DNA of 64,000 bases from Bog-756 sp963830165 (lineage in GTDB: Bacteria > Actinomycetota > Acidimicrobiia > Acidimicrobiales > RAAP-2): the NCBI GenBank assembly GCA_963830165.1, contig CAWHKZ010000007.1, positions 1 through 64,000 of the forward strand. The letters are read 5' to 3'. How positions within the stretch are numbered: the first letter of the stretch is position 1; every line of letters starts with the position of its first letter. Positions 29,238 through 38,397 of this stretch are shown here, piece after piece. The notes beneath the pieces were generated by a model. That model was given only the letters and a program-made list of their open reading frames with translations. It was not told the origin of the DNA and did no database searches. The position numbers and the translations under genes were made by a program.

Positions 29238-30448
29238 CCGGCCCCGCTGGCGAGGGAGGATCCGTGGGGCCCGACGAGCTCCCCGGGGGTGCCGGAGGCG
29301 ACCCCGCTCCGCCGGCCGACGGCGCCGTGCCCTACGAGGTCGCCCCCGACGGCAGTGTCCCTGGCGGCGGTGTCCGGGGCGGCGGTGTCCCCGGCGGCCC
29401 ACCCAGCCACCGGCGCCCGACCCGGGCGGGCCGCGTCCGCCACCCGTGGCGGCTCGTCGCCGTCGTGGTCATCCTGGCGGGCGTGGTGCTGCTCGTCGGC
29501 GGGTACGCCTGGGTGCAGCACGAGGCGGACCCCTCGGGCCCGCCCGGACCGCAGGTGCTGCTCACCATCCCGGCCGGCGCCGGGGTGAGCTCGACCGCGT
29601 CGCTGCTCGAGTCGAAGGGGGTGATCGGGAGTGCGTTCGCCTTCCGGGTGTGGAGCCAGTTCAACAGCGTCCCGGGCGTCCAGGCCGGCTCGTACGCGTT
29701 CGACGGGAACTCCTCGTTCGACGCCGTGCGCAACGTCCTGGTGGGCGGCCCGAACGTGTTCCCCCTGGTCATTCCCCCAGGCTTTACCGTCGCCGAGCTG
29801 GCCGACCGGGTGGGGCAGCTGCCCGGCCACGATGCCCGCTCCTTCCTCCGCGTGGCCACGAGCGGTGTGGTGCGGTCTCCCTGGCAGCCGGCCGGGGTGA
29901 CGAGCCTCGAGGGCCTGCTGGCCCCGGGCACGTACACCGTCGTGCCCGGCGAGACCGACGAGGAGCTCCTCCGGCACATGGTGGACCGCTTCGACGTCCA
30001 GGCCACGAAGGTGGGGCTCGCCGCCGGGGCGGCCAGGCTCGGCTACACCCCGTACCAGGTCGTGATCGTGGCCTCCATCGTCGAGAAGGAGGGTGTCCTG
30101 GCGAAGAACGTGGGACCGGTGGCCCGGGTGGTCTACAACCGGCTGGCCGCGGACATGCCCCTCCAGATGAACTCGACCATCCTGTATGCCCTGGGCCAGG
30201 ACGGGGGCACGGTGACCGCGGCCGACCTCGCCCTGCCCAGCCCCTACAACACGTACCTGCACGCCGGCCTGCCCCCCACGCCGACCTGCTTCCCGTCGGT
30301 CGAGTCCCTCCAGGCGGCCCTCGACCCGCCGGCCGGCAGCTGGCTCTACTTCGTGGTGGTGCAGCAGGACGGCACCGAGGCGTTCTCGGACACCTACGCC
30401 GGCCAGCTGGCCAACGAGGCCCTGGCGGACCAGCGCGGGCTGGGCTGA
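29234..30448 (+). CDS. mltG: Endolytic transglycosylase MltG
   Basis: Membrane-anchored lytic transglycosylase (YceG family) thought to release nascent glycan strands during peptidoglycan synthesis; 404 aa. A cytoplasmic Gly/Pro-rich tail of about 70 aa precedes one membrane helix (RLVAVVVILAGVVLLVGGY). The extracellular part has the LysM-like subdomain (AGVSSTASLLESKGVIGSAF) and the catalytic domain with IVASIVEKEGVL (catalytic Glu near residue 283), MPLQMNSTILYAL and SPYNTYLHAGLPPTPTCFP. GTG 29234 overlaps the ruvX stop. The frame is intact. Confidence 0.95.
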   Translation: MTGPAGEGGSVGPDELPGGAGGDPAPPADGAVPYEVAPDGSVPGGGVRGGGVPGGPPSHRRPTRAGRVRHPWRLVAVVVILAGVVLLVGGYAWVQHEADPSGPPGPQVLLTIPAGAGVSSTASLLESKGVIGSAFAFRVWSQFNSVPGVQAGSYAFDGNSSFDAVRNVLVGGPNVFPLVIPPGFTVAELADRVGQLPGHDARSFLRVATSGVVRSPWQPAGVTSLEGLLAPGTYTVVPGETDEELLRHMVDRFDVQATKVGLAAGAARLGYTPYQVVIVASIVEKEGVLAKNVGPVARVVYNRLAADMPLQMNSTILYALGQDGGTVTAADLALPSPYNTYLHAGLPPTPTCFPSVESLQAALDPPAGSWLYFVVVQQDGTEAFSDTYAGQLANEALADQRGLG

Positions 30449-30466
30449 TCGGTGGAGACTGGGGGG

Positions 30467-31345
30467 ATGACGGCACCCGACGCGGAGACGGCCGCCACCG
30501 GGCTGTCGGCGGCCACCCGGGTGGTCGGGGTCATGGGCTACCCGGTGGCCCACTCGCTGTCGCCCCGGCTGCACAACGCGGCCTTCGCCCACCTCGGCCT
30601 CGACTGGGTCTCGGTGGGCTTCCCCGTGCCGCCCGGGCAGGCGGCGACGGCCCTGGCCGGCGCACGGGCCCTCGGACTGTGCGGCCTCTCGGTCACCATG
30701 CCCCACAAGGAGGACGTGGCCCGCGCCCTGCCCTCGACCACGCCGGTCGCGGCCCGGCTCGGGGCCGTCAACTGCGTGGCCGACGACGCCGGCTCGTGGC
30801 TGGGCGACAACACCGACGGGGCCGGGCTGCTGGCCGCCCTGGCCCGCGGGGGTGGCTTCACCCCGGAGGGCGCCCGCTGCCTGGTGGTGGGTGCCGGTGG
30901 GGCGGCCCGGGCCGTGGTCGCCGCGCTCGGCGACCACGGTGCGGCCGAAGTGGTCGTCGTCAACCGGACGTCCGCCCGGGCGGCCGTCGCGGCCGAGCTG
31001 GCCGGCCCGTCGGGCCGGGTGGGCACCGCCGACGAGGCGGCCGGCTGCGACCTGGTGGTCAACGCCACACCCGCAGGCATGGCCGACGTGGCCGGCGCCG
31101 CCGTGGCCTGGCCGGTCGATCCGGCCCTCCTGCGCCCGGGGCAGCTCGTGGTCGACCTCGTCTACCACCCGCCGCGGACCCCGTGGCTGGAGGCGGCGGC
31201 CGCCCGGGGGGCCCGCACGGCCAACGGCCTCGGCATGCTCGTCCACCAGGCCGCCCTGCAGATCGAGCGGTGGACCGGGCACGAGGCCCCGGTGGACGCC
31301 ATGTGGGCGTCGGTGGACCAGCGGGGCGACCACGGCCCCCGGTGA
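30467..31345 (+). CDS. aroE: Shikimate dehydrogenase
   Basis: NADPH-dependent reduction of 3-dehydroshikimate to shikimate in aromatic amino acid and chorismate synthesis, 292 aa. Substrate-binding domain: VMGYPVAHSLSPRLHNAAF, the catalytic Lys in SVTMPHKEDVA and the Asp in WLGDNTDGAGLL. Nucleotide-binding domain: CLVVGAGGAARAVVAAL and VVVNRTSAR, which fit an NADPH-type enzyme. The C-terminus has NGLGMLVHQAALQIERWTG. ATG 30467 after GGGGGG is preferred to the GTG at 30452. alaS-ruvX-mltG-aroE is a classical actinobacterial cluster. The frame is intact. Confidence 0.96.
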   Translation: MTAPDAETAATGLSAATRVVGVMGYPVAHSLSPRLHNAAFAHLGLDWVSVGFPVPPGQAATALAGARALGLCGLSVTMPHKEDVARALPSTTPVAARLGAVNCVADDAGSWLGDNTDGAGLLAALARGGGFTPEGARCLVVGAGGAARAVVAALGDHGAAEVVVVNRTSARAAVAAELAGPSGRVGTADEAAGCDLVVNATPAGMADVAGAAVAWPVDPALLRPGQLVVDLVYHPPRTPWLEAAAARGARTANGLGMLVHQAALQIERWTGHEAPVDAMWASVDQRGDHGPR

Positions 31346-31414
31346 GCCCGGCCCTTCCGGGACGCCACTGGCGCCCCCGGGTGGGGCTGTAGCCTTGGCG
31401 GCCGGAGCCCCCCT

Positions 31415-32556
31415 GTGACCTATACGACCGACACACTCGCGACACGCTCCCGTCACGTCACCGCCAGGATCGACCCGATCCTGCTGATCACGACGGCGAT
31501 CCTCGCCGTCACCGGGATCGTCATGATCTACTCGGCCACGCAGCGGCAAGCTGGCGCTCGCCGGGGTGGATCCGCGCTACTACCTGAAGCGCCAGCTGCT
31601 GTTCTTCGTGATCTCGCTCGTGGCGCTGGGGGCCATGTCCGTCTTCGACTACCGGAAGTGGGAGCAGCTCGCCACCATCCTCTACGTCGGGATCGTGGTC
31701 GCGCTCCTGGCCGTGCTGTCCCCGGTCGGCTCGCAGGCGCTCGGTTCCCAGCGGTGGTTCGCGCTCGGGACCGCTCCAGCTGCAGCCGTCCGAGTTCGCC
31801 ACCCTGGTGCTGATCATCGCCATCGCCACCTACTGTGCCGCGAAGACCCGAGGGTCTCGAGTTCCGGGACCTGGTACGGATGGTGCTGATGGCGGCGGTG
31901 CCGATCGTGCTCATCATCAAGCAGCCCGACCTCGGGACGGCCATCGTGTGCTCGGTCATCCTCCTGGTCATGCTGGCCGTCGCCGGCATGCCCGGCCGCT
32001 ACCTGGTGCTGCTGGTGGTCTGCGCCGCCATCGTGGTGGTGGCCGCCTACGACCTCGGCCTGGTGAAGCACTACCAGATCCAGCGCCTCGACCAGCTTCA
32101 TCGCCCCCAACAGCGTGAGCCAGGACGTGACGTACAACGTCAACGAGGCCAAGACGGCCATCGCCAACGGCGGGATCTTCGGCCAGGGCCTGTTCAAGGG
32201 GGCCCAGACCAACCTGGCCTACGTGCCCGAGCAGCAGACGGACTTCATCTTCTCGGCGGTGGGGGAGCAGCTCGGCTTCGTCGGCGCCGGGGTCCTGGTC
32301 GTCCTCTACGGCATCCTCGGCCTGGCGGATCCTGCGGATGGCCCAGATGGCGAAGGACGCCTTCGGGCGGTTGCTGTGCTCGGGGATCTTCGCGCTGTTG
32401 ATGTTCTCGGTGTTCGAGAACATCGGCATGAACATGGGGATCATGCCGGTGGCCGGCATCCCCCTGCCGTTCCTCTCCTACGGCGGGTCGGCCATGATCG
32501 GGTTCATGGCCGCCATCGGCATCGTCACCAGCGTCAACTACCGGAGTACCCGGTGA
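31415..32556 (+). CDS. rodA: SEDS-family cell wall polymerase, RodA-like (five frameshifts)
   Basis: Multi-pass peptidoglycan glycosyltransferase of the FtsW/RodA/SpoVE family, about 379 aa. Parts in order: RIDPILLITTAILAVTGIVMIYS, RYYLKRQLLFFVISLVAL, SQRWFALG then LQLQPSEFATLVLIIAIA, the catalytic-Asp loop KQPDLGTAIV, YNVNEAKTAIANGGIFGQGL, QQTDFIFSAVGEQLGFVG, and IPLPFLSYGGSAMIG near the end. The frame breaks at about 31549, 31770 (extra G), 31854, 32089 and 32325 (extra C). The lack of a long N-terminal extension and the GGIFGQGLFKG loop favour RodA over FtsW, but this is a judgement from sequence only. The stop overlaps the next GTG. Confidence 0.9.
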
Positions 32557-33234
32557 CCGGGCCCGAGCCGACGGGCGCGGTCGGCGACCGTGTCAGCGAC
32601 GGCGTCGTCGGCACCGTCACCGCCGAGGCCGCCGCGTCCGCGGGCGGGTCCGCGGAGCCCGGCGAACCCGCGTCCACCCGACCGGAGGTGGGCGGGCCCA
32701 CACCACCCGTCGCAGCCGAGCTCGCGGCCCCGTCCGAGCCCGCGGCCCCGTCCGAGCCCGCGGCTCCGTCCGAGCCCACCCCGGAGGCGCCGGCGGCCGA
32801 ATTCCCCGACTACCGGATGGCCATCGTGTCGTCGGTCACCCTCGACCTGCCCAGCCAGCACCCCCAGGTCTGCCTGCGCGAGCTCGAATCGCCCCGGCGC
32901 CAGCTCACCTTCGCGGTGGGCATGCCCGACGCCGTCGCCCTCTCCCACGTCCAGCGGCGCATCCCCACGCCCCGCCCGCTGACCCACGAGCTCATGAGCG
33001 AGGTGCTCCAGCGCTTCGACGTCGACCTGGTGGCCGTGCGCATCGTGGGCCGCCTGGGCACCGTGCTCTTCGCCGAGCTCGACCTGCGGGGCCGCACCGG
33101 CCGCTCGGTCCACTGCGTGCCGTCCGACCGACGCGCTGATCCTCGCCCTCCACCAGCCGGTCCAGGTGCCCATCCTGATCGACGCCCGCCTGCTCGAGGG
33201 TGCCGGCGACGTGCCCCCGCCCGGTACCGCCTGA
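32553..33234 (+). CDS. Bifunctional nuclease (DUF151) domain protein (one frameshift)
   Basis: About 226 aa. The first 90 residues are disordered, Ala/Pro/Glu-rich, with three AAPSEP hexapeptide repeats (18-bp repeat at about 32725-32780). The BFN/DUF151 domain follows: RMAIVSSVTLDLPSQHPQVC, LTFAVGMPDAVALSHVQRRI, HELMSEVLQRFDVDLVAVRI and SVHCVPSD, then after an insertion near 33133 DALILALHQPVQVPILID. The fold occurs in proteins of mixed function, some with nuclease activity; here the role is unknown. GTG 32553 overlaps the SEDS stop, so the two are coupled, and the gene is convergent with the second SEDS gene. Confidence 0.82.
32725..32780 (+). repeat. 18-bp tandem repeat (AAPSEP x3)
   Basis: Three 18-bp copies (GCGGCCCCGTCCGAGCCC and variants) in the disordered N-terminal part of the BFN-domain gene. 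In frame. Confidence 0.8.
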
Positions 33235-33244
33235 GCCGTCCGGG

Positions 33245-34674
33245 CTAGCTGCCGGTCAGCAGCCTCCGGCGTCGCTCCAGGTCCTCGTCGTACTTCGCCT
33301 GTTCGGCGGCGTCGGCCGCCGCCGTCCCCTCGTCCGAGATGCGCATGAGCAGGCCCACCAGCACGTAGTTGGCCATGAGGGCCGAGCCGCCGTAGGAGAT
33401 GAAGGGGAGGGTGATGCCGGTGAGCGGGAGCAGCCGCACGATCCCGCCGATGATGAAGAAGGCCTGGAAGCCGATGATCAGGGTGAGGCCCGTGGCCACC
33501 AGCTTGGCGAACTCCGAGCGGGCCGACTGGGCGATCCGCAGGCCCGCTCCGGCCAGCAGCATGAAGGCGACCACGACCATGGTGGCGCCCAGGAGGCCCA
33601 TCTCCTCGCCGATCACGGCGAAGATGAAGTCGGTGTTCGAGTTGGAGACCTCGTAGGCCGCCTGGCCGAGCCCGAGGCCGGTGCCGCCGATCCCGCCGCT
33701 GCCGAGGGCGTACCAGGACTGGACCAGCTGTGCGCCGCTGCCGTTGGCCAGACGCCACGGGTCGAGCCAGTCCTCGACCCGGATGTGCGTCTGGGCGAAG
33801 TACTTTCCCGAGACGTAGGCCCCGGCGGCGAACAGCACGAGGCCGAACACGAGGTACCCGGTCCGACCCGTGGTGACCCACAGCAGGCCGATGAACAGGG
33901 CGAACAGCAGGGCCGAGAACCCGATGTCGTGCTCGGCGCTCATGACGAGGATGGCGAACCCCCAGGCCAGGACGATGGGGACGAGCGGCCGGGGGTCGAG
34001 GACCAGGCGGTTGCCCAGGCGGGCGGTCGGGATGGTGAGCAGCTCCCGCTTGTCGGCGAAGTACGAGGCGAAGAAGATGCAGAGGACGATCTTGCCGATC
34101 TCCACCGGCTGGAACTCGAAGGAGCCGATCTGGATCCACAGGCGGGCACCCTGGATGTTGCGGCCGAGGCCGGGGACGAGCGGGCAGGAGCAGCAGGATG
34201 ACTCCGGCGGCCAGCAGCAGGTAGCGGTAGCGGTCGAGGTCGCGGGACCTGCGCACGACCGCCAGCGTCAGGATGTACAGGGCCACCCCCCCGGCCGTCC
34301 AGGCCGCCTGGAGCGGGCGCGTAGTACGGGTAGCTCGGATGGCAGGTCGAGGTGTGGCACAGGGCCAGGTCGATCCGGCTGATCATCACGTACCCCAGCC
34401 CGTTGAGCAGGAACACCAGGGGCATGACCACCGCGTTGGCGTCGGGCACGAAGATCCGGTTGGCCAGGTGCGTGACCCCACCCAGGGCCAGGATGCAGAG
34501 CAGCAGGGGCGCCAGGTCGGTGGGCACCTTCGAGGTGTTGCCCAGGACCATCAGCACGTAGGCGGCCACGATGATGACCCCGGCCGCCACCATCAGGCCC
34601 AGCTCGGTGCGGCGACGCGCCTTGACCCCTCGGCGGGCGCGTTTGGTCATCGGGGAACGCAGGGTGAGCGGCAC
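33245..34674 (-). CDS. SEDS-family cell cycle protein, FtsW-like (two frameshifts)
   Basis: Second FtsW/RodA/SpoVE family glycosyltransferase, about 475 aa. A basic N-terminus (TKRARRGVKARRRTELG) precedes the first helix. Later parts are GYVMISRIDLALC, LWIQIGSFEFQPVEIGKIVL, the catalytic-Asp segment SAEHDIGFSALLFALFIG, QLVQSWYALGSGGIGGTGLG, NSNTDFIFAVIGEEMGLLG and LPFISYGGSALMANY. Two insertions (an extra G on the plus strand) near 34184 and 34321 break it. GTG 34674 is chosen because TAGGCT lies 7 nt upstream; ATG 34650 is an in-frame alternative. It resembles the FtsW/RodA paralogue of the pstP-pbpA-pknA cluster, but none of those genes are here. Confidence 0.9.
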
Positions 34675-34681
34675 TGGGGCG

Positions 34682-34687
34682 AGCCTA
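34682..34687 (-). promoter_or_regulatory. -10 box, leaderless promoter of FtsW-like gene
   Basis: TAGGCT on the minus strand, 7 nt before GTG 34674. Confidence 0.5.
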
Positions 34688-34761
34688 TCGGCGGCCGCGG
34701 CGTGTGCGGGGGAGCCGGGACGGGCTCCCGGGTCGCTCCGGCCCCGGCCGACCACCGGGGT

Positions 34762-34767
34762 TACCAT
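34762..34767 (+). promoter_or_regulatory. -10 box upstream of ppk
   Basis: TACCAT. The first ATG at a leaderless distance (34777) opens a 15-codon frame whose TGA (34822-34824) overlaps the ppk GTG. It may be a short coupled leader peptide, or the true N-terminus of Ppk after an unrecognised indel. Confidence 0.45.
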
Positions 34768-34820
34768 GAGGCGACGATGATCCTCCCGAGCCCCCGATCC
34801 AGCCGCCCAGGGGCGCAGCC

Positions 34821-37197
34821 GTGACGGAATCGACGGCGGCGGTGGGCGCCCGGGTCGGGCGCGTCCCCGTGGTCGGGGCCCCCGAGGTTCCCGAGCCGGT
34901 TCCCGGGACGGGCGACCCGCACCGGGAGGACGGCCCCCGGGGCACGGCCGGTCTCGGGCCGGACGCCCGCAGACCGGGTCCCCGACAGCGTCCCCCTGCG
35001 CCAGTCGACCGAGCGGTTCGCCAACCGCGAGCTGTCCTGGCTCGAGTTCGCCAACCGCCTGCTCGACCTGGCCGACGACGAACGCCAGCCCCTCCTCGAG
35101 CGGGTCAAGTTCCTGGCCATCTTCACCGAGGGCCTCGACGAGTTCTTCCAGGTCCGGGTGGCGGGCCTCGAGGACCAGGTGGCCGCCGGCCTGCGGACCC
35201 GGTCGCCGGACGGCCTCGGCCCCGCCGAGCAGCTGGCCGCCATCGCGGCGCGGGTCACCGAGCTCGTGGCCCGCCAGAGCGCCATCTTCGCCCGTGGTGT
35301 GGAACCCCTGCTGCGACGGGCCGGCCTCCTGATCGCCGACTGGCACACCCTCGACGAGGACGACCGGGAGGACCTCGACGACGTGTTCGCCCGGGCCATC
35401 TTCCCGGTGCTGACGCCACTGGCCGTCGACCCCGGCCATCCGTTCCCCTACATCTCCAACCTGAGCCTCAACCTGGTGCTGCGGGTGGTCGATCCGGTCA
35501 CCGACGAGCAGCGGATCGCCCGGGTCAAGGTGCCGCCCCTGCTGCCCCGCTTCGTGGCCCTGCCCGACGGGACCCGGTTCGTGCCCGTGGAGCAGCTGAT
35601 CGCCGCCCACCTCGACACCCTCTTCCCGTCGATGCGGGTGGTCGAGCACCACGTGTTCCGGGTGACGAGGAACGCCGACCTGTCGGTCGACGAGGACGAC
35701 GCCCAGGACCTCCTGGCCGCCGTCGAGCTCGAGCTCCACCGGCGGCGGTTCGGCCAGGCGGTCCGGCTCGAGGTCGCCTCGGGCATCTCGACCGATCTGC
35801 TCGACATGCTCGTGACCGAGGTGGACGTGCCCGAGGACAACGTGTTCCTGTCCGACGTCCCGCTCGACCTGGGGGGCCTGCGGAGCCTGTCCGGCCTCGA
35901 CCGCCCCGAGCTCGCCCCCGAACCGTGGACGCCGCTGGTGCCGCCGCAACTGGCCGGGTCACGCGACCTGTTCGACGTCCTGGGCGAGGGCGACGTGCTG
36001 CTGCACCACCCCTACGAGTCGTTCGCCGCATCGGTCGAGGCCTTCGTCGAGCGGGCCGCCGCCGACCCCGACGTGCTGGCCATCCGCCAGACGCTGTACC
36101 GGACCGGGACCGACAGCCCGATCGTGGCCGCCCTGATCCGCGCCTCGCAGTCGGGCAAGGAGGTGACCGCGGTGGTCGAGCTCCAGGCTCGCTTCGACGA
36201 GCGGGCCAACATCGCCTGGGCCCGGGCGCTCGAGGAGGCGGGGGTGCAGGTCGTCTACGGACTGGCCCGGCTGAAGACCCACTCGAAGATGTCCCTGGTG
36301 ATCCGCCGTGAGGGCGACGCCACCCGCCGCTACTGCCACGTGGGCAGCGGCAACTACAACTCGGTGACCGCCCTCACCTACGAGGACGTCGGCCTGCTGA
36401 CCGCCGACCCCGACATCGGTGCCGACGTGGCCGAGGTGTTCAACCTGCTGACCGGGTCCGGCAGCGAGCTCCACCTGCGCCGGCTGATCGTCTCGCCGGT
36501 CACCACCCGCGACGAGGTCATCGCGGCCGTCGACGCCGAGGGCCGCGCCGGGCCGGCCGGCCGGATCGTGATCAAGACCAACGGCCTGACCGATCCCGAC
36601 ATCATCGACGCGCTGTACCGGGCCTCGTCGCAGGGATGCCCCGTCGATCTCGTCGTCCGGGGCCGCTGCAGCATCCGGCCCGGAGTGCCCGGCCTGTCGG
36701 AGCACATCCGGGTCCGCTCGATCGTCGGGCGGTTCCTCGAGCACTCGCGGCTCTTCCGCTTCGGCGGCGACCACGGCAGGCCGCTGCGGATCTGGTTCGG
36801 GTCGCCGGACATGATGGAACGCAATCTCGACCGTCGGGTCGAGGCGGTGGTGCCGGTCGTCGACCCGGCCATCCAGACGAGGCTGGTGGCCATCCTGGAG
36901 GACGCCCTGCGGGACGAGGCCAACTCGTGGGTGCTGGCGGCCGACGGGTCGTGGTCGCGCACGGCCTCCGGTCCGGAGGCCGACGGGGTCGGGTTCAGCC
37001 TGCAGGATCGCTGTCGAGCGCTCGCGCTCGCAGCACTACGCCGGCGCCTGGAGGCGGACCAGGTCGTCCCGACGCTCCGGTCGGCGGAGCCGGCGCCTGC
37101 TCCGCCGCCGACGGCTCCGGGACCTGCTCGACCGGCTGCCCCGACGTCGGCTCGTTGGTGGCGGCGCCTGATCGGCCGGTCCGGGCGAACGCCATAG
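34821..37197 (+). CDS. ppk1: Polyphosphate kinase 1 (frameshift, C-terminus uncertain)
   Basis: Reversibly transfers the gamma-phosphate of ATP onto polyphosphate; about 750 aa. After a variable N-terminus, the frame corrects near 34975 (an extra A in CGCAGACC) to RFANRELSWLEFANRLLDLA and FLAIFTEGLDEFFQVRVAG. The core has FPYISNLSLNLVL, HHPYESFAASVEAFVERAAA, the first catalytic His in LKTHSKMSLVIRREG, the HVGSGNYNSVTALTYEDVGL segment and GRCSIRPGVPGLSEHIRVRS with the second catalytic region. The last 60 codons are Pro/Ala-rich and overlap the 3' end of the convergent ybhN-type gene by about 200 bp, so one of the two ends is probably wrong. A homologue would be expected to end near residue 735. 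Confidence 0.93.
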
Positions 37198-38356
37198 CGA
37201 GGCCCTCGGTGGCGCGGGTCCGCACGTGCACGATCCGCCGCTTCACGCGGATCCGGACCGAGCGGTGCTCGAGCTCGAGGGAGGCGTAGGCCAGTCCACC
37301 GAAGGGGATGGGCAGCCAGAAGTTGACCGCCCGGTAGGCGAGCACGGCCGACAGCGCCTGACCGTCCGTCAGCCCCGAGCCGGCCAGCATCGAGACCAGG
37401 ACGAACTCGACCACGCCCAGGCCGCCGGGGGTGATGGGGATGGCGGCCAGGATGTTGGCCAGGCCGTAGGCGGTCAGCAGGTCGACGGGTGAGATCACGT
37501 GGGCGAAGGCGGCCACGAACACCCACAGCGAGGCGGCGTCGAGCAGCCAGTTGGCCGTCGCCCAGCCCACCGCCCGGGCGAGCAGCGGCTTGTCCTCCAT
37601 CAGCACGGCGAACCGGCGGGCCAGCCGCTCGACCAGCGAGGTGAACCGGTCGGCGTCGAGGAAGCGGATGCGGGCGGCCACCGCGTGGATGATCCGGCTG
37701 GCCCGTTCCTGGCCCCGGGTGAGCAGGTAGAAGAGCCCGCCGAAGGCGCCGAGCAGGACGACCCCGACGGCCGCGGCCACGACCAGCAGGATGGAGGCCG
37801 AGGTCGAGCCGTGGCCGTCGACGCCCGGGGCCCGGAACCCGTGGGTCACCAGGAAGGCGACGAGCGAGCACCAGAACAGGCCGTTCAGGACGACGGCGGA
37901 GCCGATGCCCTGGGTGCCGAGGGCGAACCCGGTGTCGGCCCCGGACACGCCGGACTGGGTCAGCAGCCGGTAGCCGAGGGCCGTCCCCGGTGCGGTGCCG
38001 CCGGGGCTCACGTGGCTGAGGGCGAGCGTCGACAGGTTGATCCGGAAGAGCCGGCGCCGGGAGGGGCCGCCGTGGGGGAGCACGGAGTGGGTGAGCTGGG
38101 TATAGGCCACCAGGGCGGCCAGTTCGAGCAGCACGCCGAGCACCAGGTAGGCCATGTTGATGTGGGCCAGGGCACTGATCTGGTTGCGGTGCCTGGCCAG
38201 CAGCGGGATGGCCACGTAGAACACGAAGAGGAAGACGAGTACCGTCCCGACGCTGAGCCGGACCTGGCGGCGCACGAACGGCCCACGGTGCCACCACCGG
38301 CCGCGCCGGCTCACCCCCTCCGGCGCATCTGCCGTCTCGGCCACCATCGTCACCAT
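36995..38356 (-). CDS. YbhN/LPG-synthase-TM family membrane protein
   Basis: Integral membrane protein of 453 aa with about eight helices, matching the flippase-like region of lysylphosphatidylglycerol synthases (UPF0104/PF03706) but lacking the soluble aminoacyl-transfer domain. Visible parts are VLVFLFVFYVAIPLLARHRN, INMAYLVLGVLLELAALVAY, NLSTLALSHVSPGGTAPGTA and ANILAAIPITPGGLGVVEFV, the last being the family hallmark. The charged C-terminal 80 residues (Pro/Ala/Glu) overlap ppk1 and may be spurious. Members are linked to lipid or polyprenol-linked transport in the envelope; the substrate is unknown. The frame is intact. Confidence 0.85.
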   Translation of the reverse strand: MVTMVAETADAPEGVSRRGRWWHRGPFVRRQVRLSVGTVLVFLFVFYVAIPLLARHRNQISALAHINMAYLVLGVLLELAALVAYTQLTHSVLPHGGPSRRRLFRINLSTLALSHVSPGGTAPGTALGYRLLTQSGVSGADTGFALGTQGIGSAVVLNGLFWCSLVAFLVTHGFRAPGVDGHGSTSASILLVVAAAVGVVLLGAFGGLFYLLTRGQERASRIIHAVAARIRFLDADRFTSLVERLARRFAVLMEDKPLLARAVGWATANWLLDAASLWVFVAAFAHVISPVDLLTAYGLANILAAIPITPGGLGVVEFVLVSMLAGSGLTDGQALSAVLAYRAVNFWLPIPFGGLAYASLELEHRSVRIRVKRRIVHVRTRATEGLAMAFARTGRSGAATNEPTSGQPVEQVPEPSAAEQAPAPPTGASGRPGPPPGAGVVLRARALDSDPAG

Positions 38357-38357
38357 G

Positions 38358-38388
38358 TTGACACGGGGCGAACCCCCGGACCTGCCAT
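38358..38388 (+). promoter_or_regulatory. Candidate -35/-10 promoter of permease gene
   Basis: A TTGACA at 38358-38363 matches the vegetative -35 consensus. A TGCCAT at 38383-38388 (19-nt spacing) is the best -10, ending 9 nt before GTG 38398. It overlaps the start region of the divergent ybhN-type gene. Confidence 0.4.
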
Positions 38389-38397
38389 GCTGAGGAT

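Noticed and set aside
28508..31549. A 1013-codon open frame on the minus strand
   Set aside because: Antisense to alaS, ruvX, mltG and aroE, all intact or conserved; low-complexity composition.
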